NCBI GenBank assembly: GCA_035547835.1
Contig: DASZTW010000017.1
Location: 62,001 to 126,000 of the forward strand
Reading direction: 5' to 3'
Length of the DNA: 64,000 bases
DNA from: Acidimicrobiales bacterium
Lineage (GTDB): Bacteria; Actinomycetota; Acidimicrobiia; Acidimicrobiales; Iamiaceae
A program made the position numbers and the translations under genes. The notes under the pieces are model-generated. The model made no database searches. It saw only the letters and a list, made by a program, of their open reading frames with translations, and had not been told where the DNA came from. This document shows positions 53,772 to 62,293 of the stretch, one piece after another; within the stretch, counting starts at the first letter, position 1, and every line of letters begins with the position of its first letter.

Positions 53772-54912
53772 GGCCGACCACGGTCCGGTACGCGTCGACG
53801 ACCTGGTCGACGTGGCGGTCCCACGTGAACGTCGCCGCCCGCTCCCGACCTGCCTCCCGCAACTTCGTCATGGTCGGCACGTCGTCGATTCGGGCGAGCG
53901 CGGCGGCCCACGCGTCGGGGGTGGCGCTGTCGATGACCAGTGCCGCGTCGCCCACGGTCTCCGGAAGCGCCCCGGTCCCCGCGACCATCGCGGGGACTCC
54001 GGCGGCCATGGCTTCCAACGGTGTGAAACCGAAGCCCTCGTCAGACGAGGGGTGGACCAGGGCTTGTGCGCCCTGCAGCAACGCCACGAGCGGTCGGTCG
54101 TCGACATACCCGGCGAGGTGCACGCGGCCGGCGACACCGAGGCGCTCGGCGGCGCCTCGGACCTGCTCACACGCGCCGCCGTCGGGGCCGGCGAAGACCA
54201 GCTCGAGGTCCTCCGGGCAGCCAGGCTGGGCGAGCGCCTCGACCGAAAGGACGGGGTTCTTGCGCGCCGCGACCGCTCCGAGCTGCACCACGTACCGACC
54301 GCGAACGCCGACCCCTTCGCGGGCCGCCGCGACAGCCGAGGCGTCGGCTGGCTCGACGAACCGTCCGGCGATCCCCATGGGCACGGCGCGCACCCGGGCG
54401 GGATCGAAGCCAGCCCGTTCGCAGAGCTGGCCGCGGGTGTGCTCGGAGTTCGTCAGGGTGAGCGGCGAACGCGCCTTCGCCGCGGCCAAGCAGGCCGCGA
54501 AGCCTCGGCGCTCCAGCGAGCCGTACCACTCGGGGTTGGTGATCGGCAGCAGGTCGTGGAACGTGTACACGACCGGCGCGGCGGACCGGACCGGAAACGA
54601 CGGGTACGTGGCATGCACGAGATCGGCAGGCCCCGACCCCCACTCGACCCGCGGCCACGGCGACAGCAGCCAGCCGGCGTGCACCGCCGCGCGGGGAACG
54701 GCCAGGCGGTGCAACGGCACATCGGCGGGGAGCCACGACGGCCGGTCCACCTCGTCACCGCGGCACGACCCGACGCGCACGTCGAGCTCGCCGCGGTGCG
54801 CCGACGCGAGACCCGCGATCAGCTCGCGCGCGTACCGCCCGACGCCGGTCTGCCCCGCGACCCCGCCGAGGCGATGGACCCAGATCAACACCCGGGCACG
54901 GGATCGCGTCAC
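53764..54912 (-). CDS. Glycosyltransferase family 4
   Basis: A 382-aa GT-B enzyme. VLIWVHRLGGVAGQTGVGRY opens the fold, YVVQLGAVAARKNPVLSVEA starts the donor half near 190 and EX7E reads EGFGFTPLEAMAAG near 280. Mannosyl- or glucosyltransferases of this shape are frequent in exopolysaccharide loci. I chose the GTG with GGAAGAGGA about 10 nt upstream; an in-frame GTG at 54954 has no ribosome site. Confidence 0.87.
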   Translation of the reverse strand: MTRSRARVLIWVHRLGGVAGQTGVGRYARELIAGLASAHRGELDVRVGSCRGDEVDRPSWLPADVPLHRLAVPRAAVHAGWLLSPWPRVEWGSGPADLVHATYPSFPVRSAAPVVYTFHDLLPITNPEWYGSLERRGFAACLAAAKARSPLTLTNSEHTRGQLCERAGFDPARVRAVPMGIAGRFVEPADASAVAAAREGVGVRGRYVVQLGAVAARKNPVLSVEALAQPGCPEDLELVFAGPDGGACEQVRGAAERLGVAGRVHLAGYVDDRPLVALLQGAQALVHPSSDEGFGFTPLEAMAAGVPAMVAGTGALPETVGDAALVIDSATPDAWAAALARIDDVPTMTKLREAGRERAATFTWDRHVDQVVDAYRTVVGRV

Positions 54913-55150
54913 GTCGCCATCCTCTTCCCGGCTCGCAGGGCGCTTGGTAGTCACGTGAGTCGCAAGTCTGCTGGCACCTCGGCGGGTCGGCGCGCCGCTC
55001 GCTGCGTTGGTCTCCTCGCCAGGGGGCCTACCCTGCCTGCGTCACCCGTCGTGCGGGCGGCGCCGAGCCCTCGCCGAGGCTACCAACGAACCCACGACGC
55101 ACGTCACCCGCACAGGGGCTCGACGGACCAGCCCCGAACACCCACCGGCG

Positions 55151-56344
55151 ATGTCCGGAGGACCTTTGCCCGACCAGCAACCCGCCGCTGTCCACTGGGT
55201 CACCGAGGAACGACCCGCGGCCGCGGGCGGCGGTGGCGCGATCCGCCAGGCGGGTTTGTTGCGGGCGCTGCTCGCCGACCACGAAGTCCACTTGCTGACC
55301 ACGGCCGGCCCACCGGACGCCGACTTGGCCGGCGCGCTCGCGAGCATCACCGAAGTGCCCGGCCGAACGACACCTTCAGCACTCGACAAGGCCCGGTGGG
55401 TGGCCCTCGGGCTCGCCGGGCGCGGTACCCCCGAGCTCGCCGCCGCCGCCGAGGTGCGCGACCGGTTGGCCGCCCACTTGCGAGAAGTGCCGGCCGGTTC
55501 GATCGTGGTGCTGAACCACCCCGCCCTCGCACCGCTCGTCGAGCTCCGCGCCGACGTGCGCTGGGTGCTCGAGCTCCAGTACGAGCCCGCCACCCAGCTC
55601 ATCCAAGAAGCGCCGTGGTCGAACGGTGCACGCCGGCTGCGCCTCCAGCGCTACGCGGCCGCCACGCGACGGGCCGAAGTGCGGCTGTTCCCGCGGGCCC
55701 ACCGGGTGGTGCTGCCGAGCGACGAGGACGCCGCGCCGGTACGCGCGGTGGTGCCCGACGCCCGTGTGCTGATCGTGCCGAACGCGCTGGACCCGGCCCG
55801 CTACACCCCCACACCGATCCCCGCCCGGCCGCTGGTCGTGCTCCCCGGAACGCTCGACTTCCCGCCCAACGTCGACGGCGCGCAATGGCTCGTGACCGAC
55901 GTGTGGCCGCTCGTCCGCCAAGCGGTGCCCGGCGCCGAGCTCGCGCTCGTGGGACGGTCGCCCACCGCGGCCATCCGGGCGCTCGACGGCTCCGACGGCG
56001 TCGCGGTGCACGCCGACGTGCCCGACATGGGCGTCTGGTTCGGCCAGGCGCGCGTGATCGCGGTGCCGCTGCGGTTCGGTACCGGTACGCGGCTCAAGGC
56101 GCTCGAAGCGATGGCGCTGCGCCGGCCGTTGGTGGGCACACCGATCGGCCTGGCCGGCCTCGACCTCACCGACGGCGTGCAGGCGCTCGTCGCCGACGAG
56201 CCGGCCGCGTTCGCCGCTGCCTTGGCACGCACCCTTGTCGAGGACATGGGGGCGATGGTCCGAGCGGCCGCCGCGCTGCTGCACGAACGCTTCACCTGGG
56301 ACCACGTCGGCCGGCGCTTCGTCGAGGGGATCACCGCGCCGTGA
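55151..56344 (+). CDS. Glycosyltransferase family 4-like
   Basis: A 397-aa GT-B protein. VHWVTEERPAAAGGGGAIRQ forms the N-terminal glycine loop, VVLPGTLDFPPNVDGAQWLV begins the donor domain and the EX7E-like spot reads TGTRLKALEAMALRRP, in which the first Glu is changed, as in the GT4 subgroup with the PLRFGTGTRLK motif. The ATG at 55151 is used; a TTG 15 nt later has GGAGG in front of it and is a possible start. The end overlaps the next GTG. Confidence 0.84.
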   Translation: MSGGPLPDQQPAAVHWVTEERPAAAGGGGAIRQAGLLRALLADHEVHLLTTAGPPDADLAGALASITEVPGRTTPSALDKARWVALGLAGRGTPELAAAAEVRDRLAAHLREVPAGSIVVLNHPALAPLVELRADVRWVLELQYEPATQLIQEAPWSNGARRLRLQRYAAATRRAEVRLFPRAHRVVLPSDEDAAPVRAVVPDARVLIVPNALDPARYTPTPIPARPLVVLPGTLDFPPNVDGAQWLVTDVWPLVRQAVPGAELALVGRSPTAAIRALDGSDGVAVHADVPDMGVWFGQARVIAVPLRFGTGTRLKALEAMALRRPLVGTPIGLAGLDLTDGVQALVADEPAAFAAALARTLVEDMGAMVRAAAALLHERFTWDHVGRRFVEGITAP

Positions 56345-57474
56345 GCAGGGCACGCCGGTCGGGCCGCCAGGTGCTCCACCTCTTGCACACGTGGGGGGTG
56401 CCGTCGCACACGTTCATCCGCGAGGGCATCGCCGCGGTGCCCGGCTACCGGCCGGTCGTGGTCTGCGAGGAGGTCGAGGCGGCCCCGCCGACGGGCGGCC
56501 CGTCGCGACGCAGCACGCTGGCCTTGCCGGTGCGCTCGATCGGGTGGGCGCAGCGGCTCCCCTCGGGGATCGCCGGCAAGGCGCGCATCGCCGCCACGGC
56601 CATCGCGGCCCGGCGCAGCGCGCTGGTCCACGCCCACTTCGGTCACGAGCTGGTGCTGGCCGACCGGGTCGCCCGGCTGACGCGCCGCCCGTGGATCGCG
56701 TCGCTGCACGGCCACGACGCCCTGGTCGAGCTGCCCGCGCCCAGCGGCGCCCCCGGGCGTGAGGCGCTGCGGCGGGCCGATGCCATCACCGTGCCCTCGG
56801 AATTCCTCGCGGAGCACGTGCTGGCGCTGGGCGTTGCGCCAGACCGCGTCGTGGTGGCGCCGTCGGGCGTCGACGTGGCCGCGCTGCCGTTCCGTGCCCG
56901 CCATCGCGGACCCGACGAGCCCACCGAAGTGCTGTTCATCGGCCGCTTCGTCGACAAGAAGGGGGTGCTCGACGCGGCCGCCGCCGTCGTGGCCGCAGAC
57001 CGACGGTCGCCGCTGCGGGCCAGGTTCGTCGGCGGCGGGCCGTTGGACCCCGAACTGCGAACCCTGCTCGGCCCCCTCGGCGATCGGGCGCAGGTGGTCG
57101 ACGGCACCGACCGAGGTGTCGTGCTCGACGCGCTCACGCACGCCCACGTGGTGCTCAGCCCGAGCCGCACGGCCCCCGACGGCGACGCCGACACGCTGCT
57201 GATGGTGAACCTCGAGGCGCAAGCGTGCGGCATCCCGGTGGTGACCACCCGCCACGGTGGCATCCCATCGGCGGTCGATCCGGCCGCGGCCGTGCTGGTT
57301 CCCGAGGGCGACACGGCGGCGCTGGCCCGCGCGCTCGCCGAGGTGGCGGCCAACCCGTCGCGGTGGGAAGCCATGGGCGCGGCAGGCCGCCGGTTCGTCG
57401 AGACGGGCTTCACGGTCGAGGTCGCCGGCCACCGGACGGCCGCGCTCTACGACCGGATCAGCAGCGGTTCGTGA
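56341..57474 (+). CDS. Glycosyltransferase family 4
   Basis: A 377-aa GT-B enzyme with VLHLLHTWGVPSHTFIREGI at the start, HAHFGHELVLADRVAR near 90, TEVLFIGRFVDKKGVLDAAA near 195, and donor motif DADTLLMVNLEAQACGIPV near 285. Such enzymes with the HAHFG motif are often colanic-acid-type transferases. The start GTG overlaps the previous stop (GTGA). Its 3' end overlaps the convergent acyltransferase by 17 nt. Confidence 0.87.
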   Translation: MSRARRSGRQVLHLLHTWGVPSHTFIREGIAAVPGYRPVVVCEEVEAAPPTGGPSRRSTLALPVRSIGWAQRLPSGIAGKARIAATAIAARRSALVHAHFGHELVLADRVARLTRRPWIASLHGHDALVELPAPSGAPGREALRRADAITVPSEFLAEHVLALGVAPDRVVVAPSGVDVAALPFRARHRGPDEPTEVLFIGRFVDKKGVLDAAAAVVAADRRSPLRARFVGGGPLDPELRTLLGPLGDRAQVVDGTDRGVVLDALTHAHVVLSPSRTAPDGDADTLLMVNLEAQACGIPVVTTRHGGIPSAVDPAAAVLVPEGDTAALARALAEVAANPSRWEAMGAAGRRFVETGFTVEVAGHRTAALYDRISSGS

Positions 57475-58180
57475 TGTCGTCGTCGAAGCGCGGGTCCTGA
57501 CCCGGCTCGAGCGACGCGTCGACACCCAGCTGCTTGAGCTGCCGGGCCGGGATGCCACCGACGAGGCTCCACGGCTCGACGTCCTTCGTCACGACGCTGT
57601 TGCCAGCCACGAACGACTGGTCGCCGACGGTCACACCACTGGCGATCACCGCTTTGGTGCCGACCCAGACGTTGCTCCCGATCGTGACCGGCGCCGAGCC
57701 CACTGCGTGGTGCACGGGGACGCCCACTGGCGTGCGCAAGTGCATGCTGTCGACGATCGACGAGTACTCGCCGATGATCGTGTCGGCGCCGATGGTGATC
57801 CGCTCCGCGCAGTGGACGTACAGGCCCACGCTGAGCACCACGCGGTCGCCCACCACCAAGTCGCCGTCGAGGTTCAAGATCACGCCTTGGCGCAAGTCGG
57901 CGTGCCGCCCGACGTGCAGCGACCCACCACGCAAGTTGAGGCGCGCTTGTCGCCCCACGCGGGTGCCTTCGCCGATCGACACGACGGTGGTGCTGCCAGG
58001 ACGGAACCCGATGCTGGGCCAGCCCTCGAACACGACCGACGGATGGATGTCGAGATCCACTGCTGCATCGTCCACACCCGCCCGAAATCTGATCCACGAT
58101 TCGACGGCGCGGCGAGACAAGCCGCGCGCCGGTCCGCGGATCCGGGAGGCTGCGGCCCCAGCCCGCTCCCAAATCGTCAT
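57458..58180 (-). CDS. Left-handed beta-helix acyltransferase (hexapeptide repeat), copy 1
   Basis: A 240-aa WbbJ/LacA-type transferase that would acetylate or otherwise acylate a sugar. Imperfect hexapeptide repeats run from about 65 to 210, with VILNLDGDLVVGDRVVLSVG, ITIGADTIIGEYSSIVDSMH and ASGVTVGDQSFVAGNSVVTK. The His of SMHLRTPVGVPVHHAVGSAP is the likely catalytic base region. The ATG has a GGAGGGG site. A paralogue lies 47 nt upstream on the same strand. Confidence 0.86.
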   Translation of the reverse strand: MTIWERAGAAASRIRGPARGLSRRAVESWIRFRAGVDDAAVDLDIHPSVVFEGWPSIGFRPGSTTVVSIGEGTRVGRQARLNLRGGSLHVGRHADLRQGVILNLDGDLVVGDRVVLSVGLYVHCAERITIGADTIIGEYSSIVDSMHLRTPVGVPVHHAVGSAPVTIGSNVWVGTKAVIASGVTVGDQSFVAGNSVVTKDVEPWSLVGGIPARQLKQLGVDASLEPGQDPRFDDDITNRC

Positions 58181-58227
58181 CGAACCCCTCCGGTTTCCAG
58201 CGATGCTGCCACATCCGGAGGGTTGCG

Positions 58228-58947
58228 TCAGGACTCGATGAGCTCCTGGGCGGTGCTGCCCTGCCCGACTTCGTTCTCGTCGTCGGACACTTCGAGCTGC
58301 TTGAGCGGCCGCGCCGGCACTCCACCGACGAGCGTCCACGGGGCCACGTCGCGGGTCACGACACTGTTGCCGGCGACGAACGACTGGTCGCCGACGGTGA
58401 TCCCGCTCGTCAGCGTGACCTTGGTGCCGACCCAGATGTTGCGACCCAGGATCAGCGGCGCCGACTTCACGGCGTGGCGCACCCCCTCGGTGGGTGGCGT
58501 GCGCAGGTGCATGCTGTCGACCAACGTCGAGTACTCGCCGATGATCGTGTCGTCACCGATCGTGATCTGCTCCGAGCAGTGCAAGTAGATCCCGGCGCTG
58601 ATGAGGCACCGCGAGCCGATGTCGATGGCGCCGCCGACCGTGAAGATGCAGCCCTGGCGGACGTCGGTGAAGTCGGCGATGTGCAAGCTGCCGCCACGGA
58701 AGTTCAACCGGACGTTGCGCTCGAAGCGGGTCGAAGGGCCGATCACGAGCCGGCTGTGGGTCCCGGGCTCGACTGCCACGCTCGGCAGGGCCTCGAAGAT
58801 GGCGGTGGGGTGGATGTCGACGTCGACGGTGGCCCCTTCGAGGCCGGCGCGGAACTGGATCCACGCCTGCGCGCTGCGCCGACTCAGCGAGCGCGCCGGG
58901 CCACGCATGCGCCGGGCCCGTTCCCCAAGTCGCTCCCAACTCGCCAT
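58228..58947 (-). CDS. Left-handed beta-helix acyltransferase (hexapeptide repeat), copy 2
   Basis: A 239-aa paralogue of the next gene, colinear over the whole length: the N terminus GPARSLSRRSAQAWIQFRAG matches GPARGLSRRAVESWIRFRAG of the other copy, and ITIGDDTIIGEYSTLVDSMH, VGDQSFVAGNSVVTRD and GGVPARPLKQL are shared. The tail is acidic (SDDENEVGQG). The ATG start is chosen by comparison with the paralogue. The two may act at different positions or on different sugars. Confidence 0.86.
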   Translation of the reverse strand: MASWERLGERARRMRGPARSLSRRSAQAWIQFRAGLEGATVDVDIHPTAIFEALPSVAVEPGTHSRLVIGPSTRFERNVRLNFRGGSLHIADFTDVRQGCIFTVGGAIDIGSRCLISAGIYLHCSEQITIGDDTIIGEYSTLVDSMHLRTPPTEGVRHAVKSAPLILGRNIWVGTKVTLTSGITVGDQSFVAGNSVVTRDVAPWTLVGGVPARPLKQLEVSDDENEVGQGSTAQELIES

Positions 58948-59060
58948 CGCGTGAGTGGTTCGCCGCGACGGGCGCCGTTCCCTCGCGCGCCGGCCACCAC
59001 TCACGTTGCGTGTTCTGTCGGGGTCGCCTCCGGGCCGGCCCACCAGAACGGGCGACGGCA

Positions 59061-60215
59061 CTACCGCGCAGCGTGGTCGCCGCCGACCGCTGGCTGGTCG
59101 CGTTCGGTCCCCGCGTACAAGCCTTCGAGGATCGGTGCGATCGCCTGGTCCCAGTCGTACTCGAGCGCCACCGCACGGCAACGCGCCGCGGTCTCGGGGT
59201 CGGCCGCCAAGTCGAGCCCGGTGGCGAGCGCGGCGGCCAGGTCGTCGGCGGTCATCTCACGACACGCCGCCCCGATGCCGGGTTGCACCAGGGCCGGAGG
59301 CGCGCCGTCGTTCCCGACGACGATCGGGGTGCCGGCAGCGAGCGACTCGAGCAGCACGAGGCCGAACGAGTCGGTGGTGGTGGGCAGGCACGTCGACCAT
59401 GCGGTGGCGTAACGGGCGGATTGGCCATCCGCGTCGCCGAGGCCCAGCACGTCGGTCCGCTCGCGGGCCGCTGCCGGCGCCGCCGCCAGCAGCGGGCTCG
59501 GATCGCCGGGACCGCTGAGCTGCAGGCGAACGTCGGGTCGCTCACCGGCGAGGAGCGCCACCGCGTCGAGCAGCAGCGGCACGTGCTTTTCGGGCCGGTC
59601 GATCGCGCCGGAGAACAAGATGGTCGGCGCGTCGGACCGGGGCAGCGGTTGGAACTCGCCGGTCGCAACCCCACCGGGGACGATGGCTCCCTCGCGGTGC
59701 CAGTCCCGTCGCAGCAAACCGCGCGAGAACTCCGACATGCAGGCGTAGACGTCGACGCCCGCGATGACCCGCTGCCGGGCGCGCCCGTCCTTGCGTTGGC
59801 GGACCTTGTCGCCGAACGGGTTGCCCATCTCGTCGTACAGCGTGCGGTGGTGGCGGACCCGGCTGGCCGCCATGGCCGCGCAGCAGTCGTGCGGCATCAT
59901 CGAGTGGACGGCGTCGTAGCGGTGCAGCACCAGGTCGGGCAGCACCCGCCAGCCGAACCACCGTTCGTGGCGGAACGGGTCGTCGAACTGGCGCCGGTAC
60001 GTGACCGTCAGCACCCCGCCTTCGGTGACCCGCCCGGCCGACGAGCCCGACGTGAAGACCGTGACGTCGTGGCCGCGGTCGGCCAGGGCGCGGGAGGTCT
60101 CGACGATGATGCGCTCGGCCCCCCTGCGCACTTCCGGCCACGAGTACGGGTGGGTGATGGCGATGCGCACCGGCGGCAATCTAGTGGTGTGCCTGGTAGG
60201 TGCCGAGGTGGTCAT
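59061..60215 (-). CDS. Glycosyltransferase family 4
   Basis: A 384-aa GT-B enzyme with VRIAITHPYSWPEVRRGAER, the ATP/UDP-side HGHDVTVFTSGSS-type segment near 50, TILFSGAIDRPEKHVPLLLD near 210 and EX7E DSFGLVLLESLAAGTP near 305. I place the start at the ATG giving MTTSAPTRHTT; further upstream in-frame codons are Arg/Ser-rich and do not look conserved. It diverges from the next GT4 across about 185 bp, where both promoters should lie. Confidence 0.86.
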   Translation of the reverse strand: MTTSAPTRHTTRLPPVRIAITHPYSWPEVRRGAERIIVETSRALADRGHDVTVFTSGSSAGRVTEGGVLTVTYRRQFDDPFRHERWFGWRVLPDLVLHRYDAVHSMMPHDCCAAMAASRVRHHRTLYDEMGNPFGDKVRQRKDGRARQRVIAGVDVYACMSEFSRGLLRRDWHREGAIVPGGVATGEFQPLPRSDAPTILFSGAIDRPEKHVPLLLDAVALLAGERPDVRLQLSGPGDPSPLLAAAPAAARERTDVLGLGDADGQSARYATAWSTCLPTTTDSFGLVLLESLAAGTPIVVGNDGAPPALVQPGIGAACREMTADDLAAALATGLDLAADPETAARCRAVALEYDWDQAIAPILEGLYAGTERDQPAVGGDHAAR

Positions 60216-60400
60216 GGCGAGCCGTTCGGTGCCGCCGGCAAGGATCGCACGACGAAGGCGCAGCCGTAGCCGCGGTGAGGAGGAGGACGCCACCCGCGGT
60301 GCCGAGGGCCGCCGGGGCGAGTCTGCCAACTGCCAGAACGCACCACCAGGGCCTGGAGTCCCGAGGCCGTATCGGCAGCGCCGTAACCTACGGGCCTTCC

Positions 60401-62293
60401 ATGCGCGTCCTGGCGATCACCAACTGGTATCCGCCGCACCACTTCGGCGGCTACGAGCTGTCGTGCTTCGACGTCATGGTGCGCTTCGTCGATCGGGGCC
60501 ACGACGTACAGGTGCTGTGCAGCGACGAGCGGGTGCCCGGCGCCGCGACTCCCGGCCCGTTCGAGGCGCGGGTGCACCGTGACTTGCGCTTGTACCACCG
60601 TGACGGCGAGCTGTTCCGGCCGAGCCGTCGAGAACGGCTCGCGATCGAGCGCCACAACCAGGCCGCGCTGCGTGCCGTGCTCGACGAGTTCGAACCCGAC
60701 GTGGTGTCGGCATGGCACTTCGGCGCGCTGTCGCTCGGGCTGCTCACCACGTTGGCCGAGCGCGCCATCCCCATCACGTACTGCGTGTGCGACGACTGGC
60801 TCGTGTACGGCACGAAGCTCGACGCGTGGGCCGACCTCTTCACCGGCTCGCCGTGGCGCCGTACCGCGGGCCGGGCTCTGCGACCGCTGCTCGGCGTTCC
60901 CACCGCCGTCCCTGACCTCGGTCCGACCGGTGTCGCGCTGTTCGTGAGCGACCAGGTCCGCTCCCGGGCGATCGGCGCCGCGCCGTGGCGCTTCGACCGC
61001 CAGACGATCGTGTACAGCGGCATCGAGGCCGGCGAGTTCGCTCCTGCCAGCGATATCGCGGACGCACCGCCAGGGCTCGCAGGTCCATGGCGAGGTCGGC
61101 TGATCTGCACGGGGCGCTTCGATCCCCGCAAAGGGCAGGCAACGCTGCTCGAAGCGCTCCCGCAGCTGCCCGGCACGACGGCCACGCTGCTCGGGCGCGG
61201 GGGCGACGAGGAGCGCGCCCGGCTCGAGCGTCTGGCCGCCGACTTGGGAGTGGCCGACCGCGCGGTGTTCGGCGCTGTCGACCGCGAGGAGCTGGCCGCG
61301 GCCTACCGCCAGGCCGACGCGATGGTGTTCCCGAGCACGTGGCCCGAACCGTTCGGCCTGACACCGCTCGAAGCCATGGCGTGTGGCATCCCGGTGCTGG
61401 CCACCGGCGTCGGCGGATCGGCCGAGTTCCTGGTCGACAGCGAGAACTGCCTGTGGTTCGAGCCCGGCGACCCGGCCGCGCTCGCCCGCGCCGTGCAGCG
61501 GCTGGCGAGCGACGAGGCGCTCCGCGCCCGGCTCATCGCGCAGGGCCTGCGGACCGCCGCCGACCTCACCACGGATCATCTCGCCGACGCGATGGAGCCT
61601 TGGCACACCTGGGCCGCCGGCCGCTTCGACGGGCCGGCACCCGCCGACCGTCGACTCGTCGTGCAGCCAGCTACCGGGCTCGTGCTGTCCGCAACGATCG
61701 ACGGATCGACGCTCCACCTCGAGGGCGTCGAGCGGTCCCACCGGGGCGACGCACGCGCCGCGCGGGCCGGCCGGACCGATCCGGCGCAGGCCACCGACCA
61801 GCGGCCCCCTTCGAGCAGCACCCGGCTGCTGGCCGACCCGTCCCGGCTCCCGCTCCGCCTGGCGGGGCTGCGGCCAGTCACCCGCGTAGCGGTCGACGCA
61901 CGCCACCTCGACCCCACCTCCCTCGACGCCTTGCTGACCGGGCTGGCCGCGGTCTGCGGCCCCGAAACCGACGTGCGCGTGCGCATCCCGTCGGCCACCA
62001 ACATCCGCGCCAACCGGGTCCGGGCGCGGCGCTGGTGGCACGGCGACCACCGTCCCGTCGACTTGCCCGCCGGTACCCGATCACCCCAGGAGCTGGGTGC
62101 GTGGGAGCCCCCCGGCTGGGTGCGCGAGCACGTCGAGCACCTGCCGTTCGGGCCCACCAGGACCGGCCGAACCGCAACCGCGATCACCCGGCTGCTCGGC
62201 CGCGAACGGTGGTGGCCGGGCGTGGAGGTGCGGTTACGGCGTACCGTGCCAGGCGTCCCCGGGCAGGAGTCAGCATGCGAGACGGCCAACTAG
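60401..62293 (+). CDS. Glycosyltransferase family 4 with a long unassigned C-terminal region
   Basis: A 630-aa protein. Residues 1-400 are a GT4: MRVLAITNWYPPHHFGGYEL, LICTGRFDPRKGQATLLEAL and EPFGLTPLEAMACGIP. The remaining 230 residues have no family I recognise; they hold a Thr/Arg/Ala-rich linker and a second folded-looking part with VTRVAVDARHLDPTSLDALL and VRVRIPSATNIRANR. This may be a second enzyme domain or a specificity module. The start ATG begins exactly with the GT4 fold. The stop overlaps the next methyltransferase start by about 19 nt in another frame. Confidence 0.84.
   Translation: MRVLAITNWYPPHHFGGYELSCFDVMVRFVDRGHDVQVLCSDERVPGAATPGPFEARVHRDLRLYHRDGELFRPSRRERLAIERHNQAALRAVLDEFEPDVVSAWHFGALSLGLLTTLAERAIPITYCVCDDWLVYGTKLDAWADLFTGSPWRRTAGRALRPLLGVPTAVPDLGPTGVALFVSDQVRSRAIGAAPWRFDRQTIVYSGIEAGEFAPASDIADAPPGLAGPWRGRLICTGRFDPRKGQATLLEALPQLPGTTATLLGRGGDEERARLERLAADLGVADRAVFGAVDREELAAAYRQADAMVFPSTWPEPFGLTPLEAMACGIPVLATGVGGSAEFLVDSENCLWFEPGDPAALARAVQRLASDEALRARLIAQGLRTAADLTTDHLADAMEPWHTWAAGRFDGPAPADRRLVVQPATGLVLSATIDGSTLHLEGVERSHRGDARAARAGRTDPAQATDQRPPSSSTRLLADPSRLPLRLAGLRPVTRVAVDARHLDPTSLDALLTGLAAVCGPETDVRVRIPSATNIRANRVRARRWWHGDHRPVDLPAGTRSPQELGAWEPPGWVREHVEHLPFGPTRTGRTATAITRLLGRERWWPGVEVRLRRTVPGVPGQESACETAN

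Noticed and set aside
53599-56340. First 900 codons of a 1291-codon open frame on the plus strand
   Set aside because: It runs antisense to two GT4 genes and across another GT4 in the wrong frame; the translation is Arg/Ala/Gly-rich with no family features. Only its last 377 codons are a real gene.
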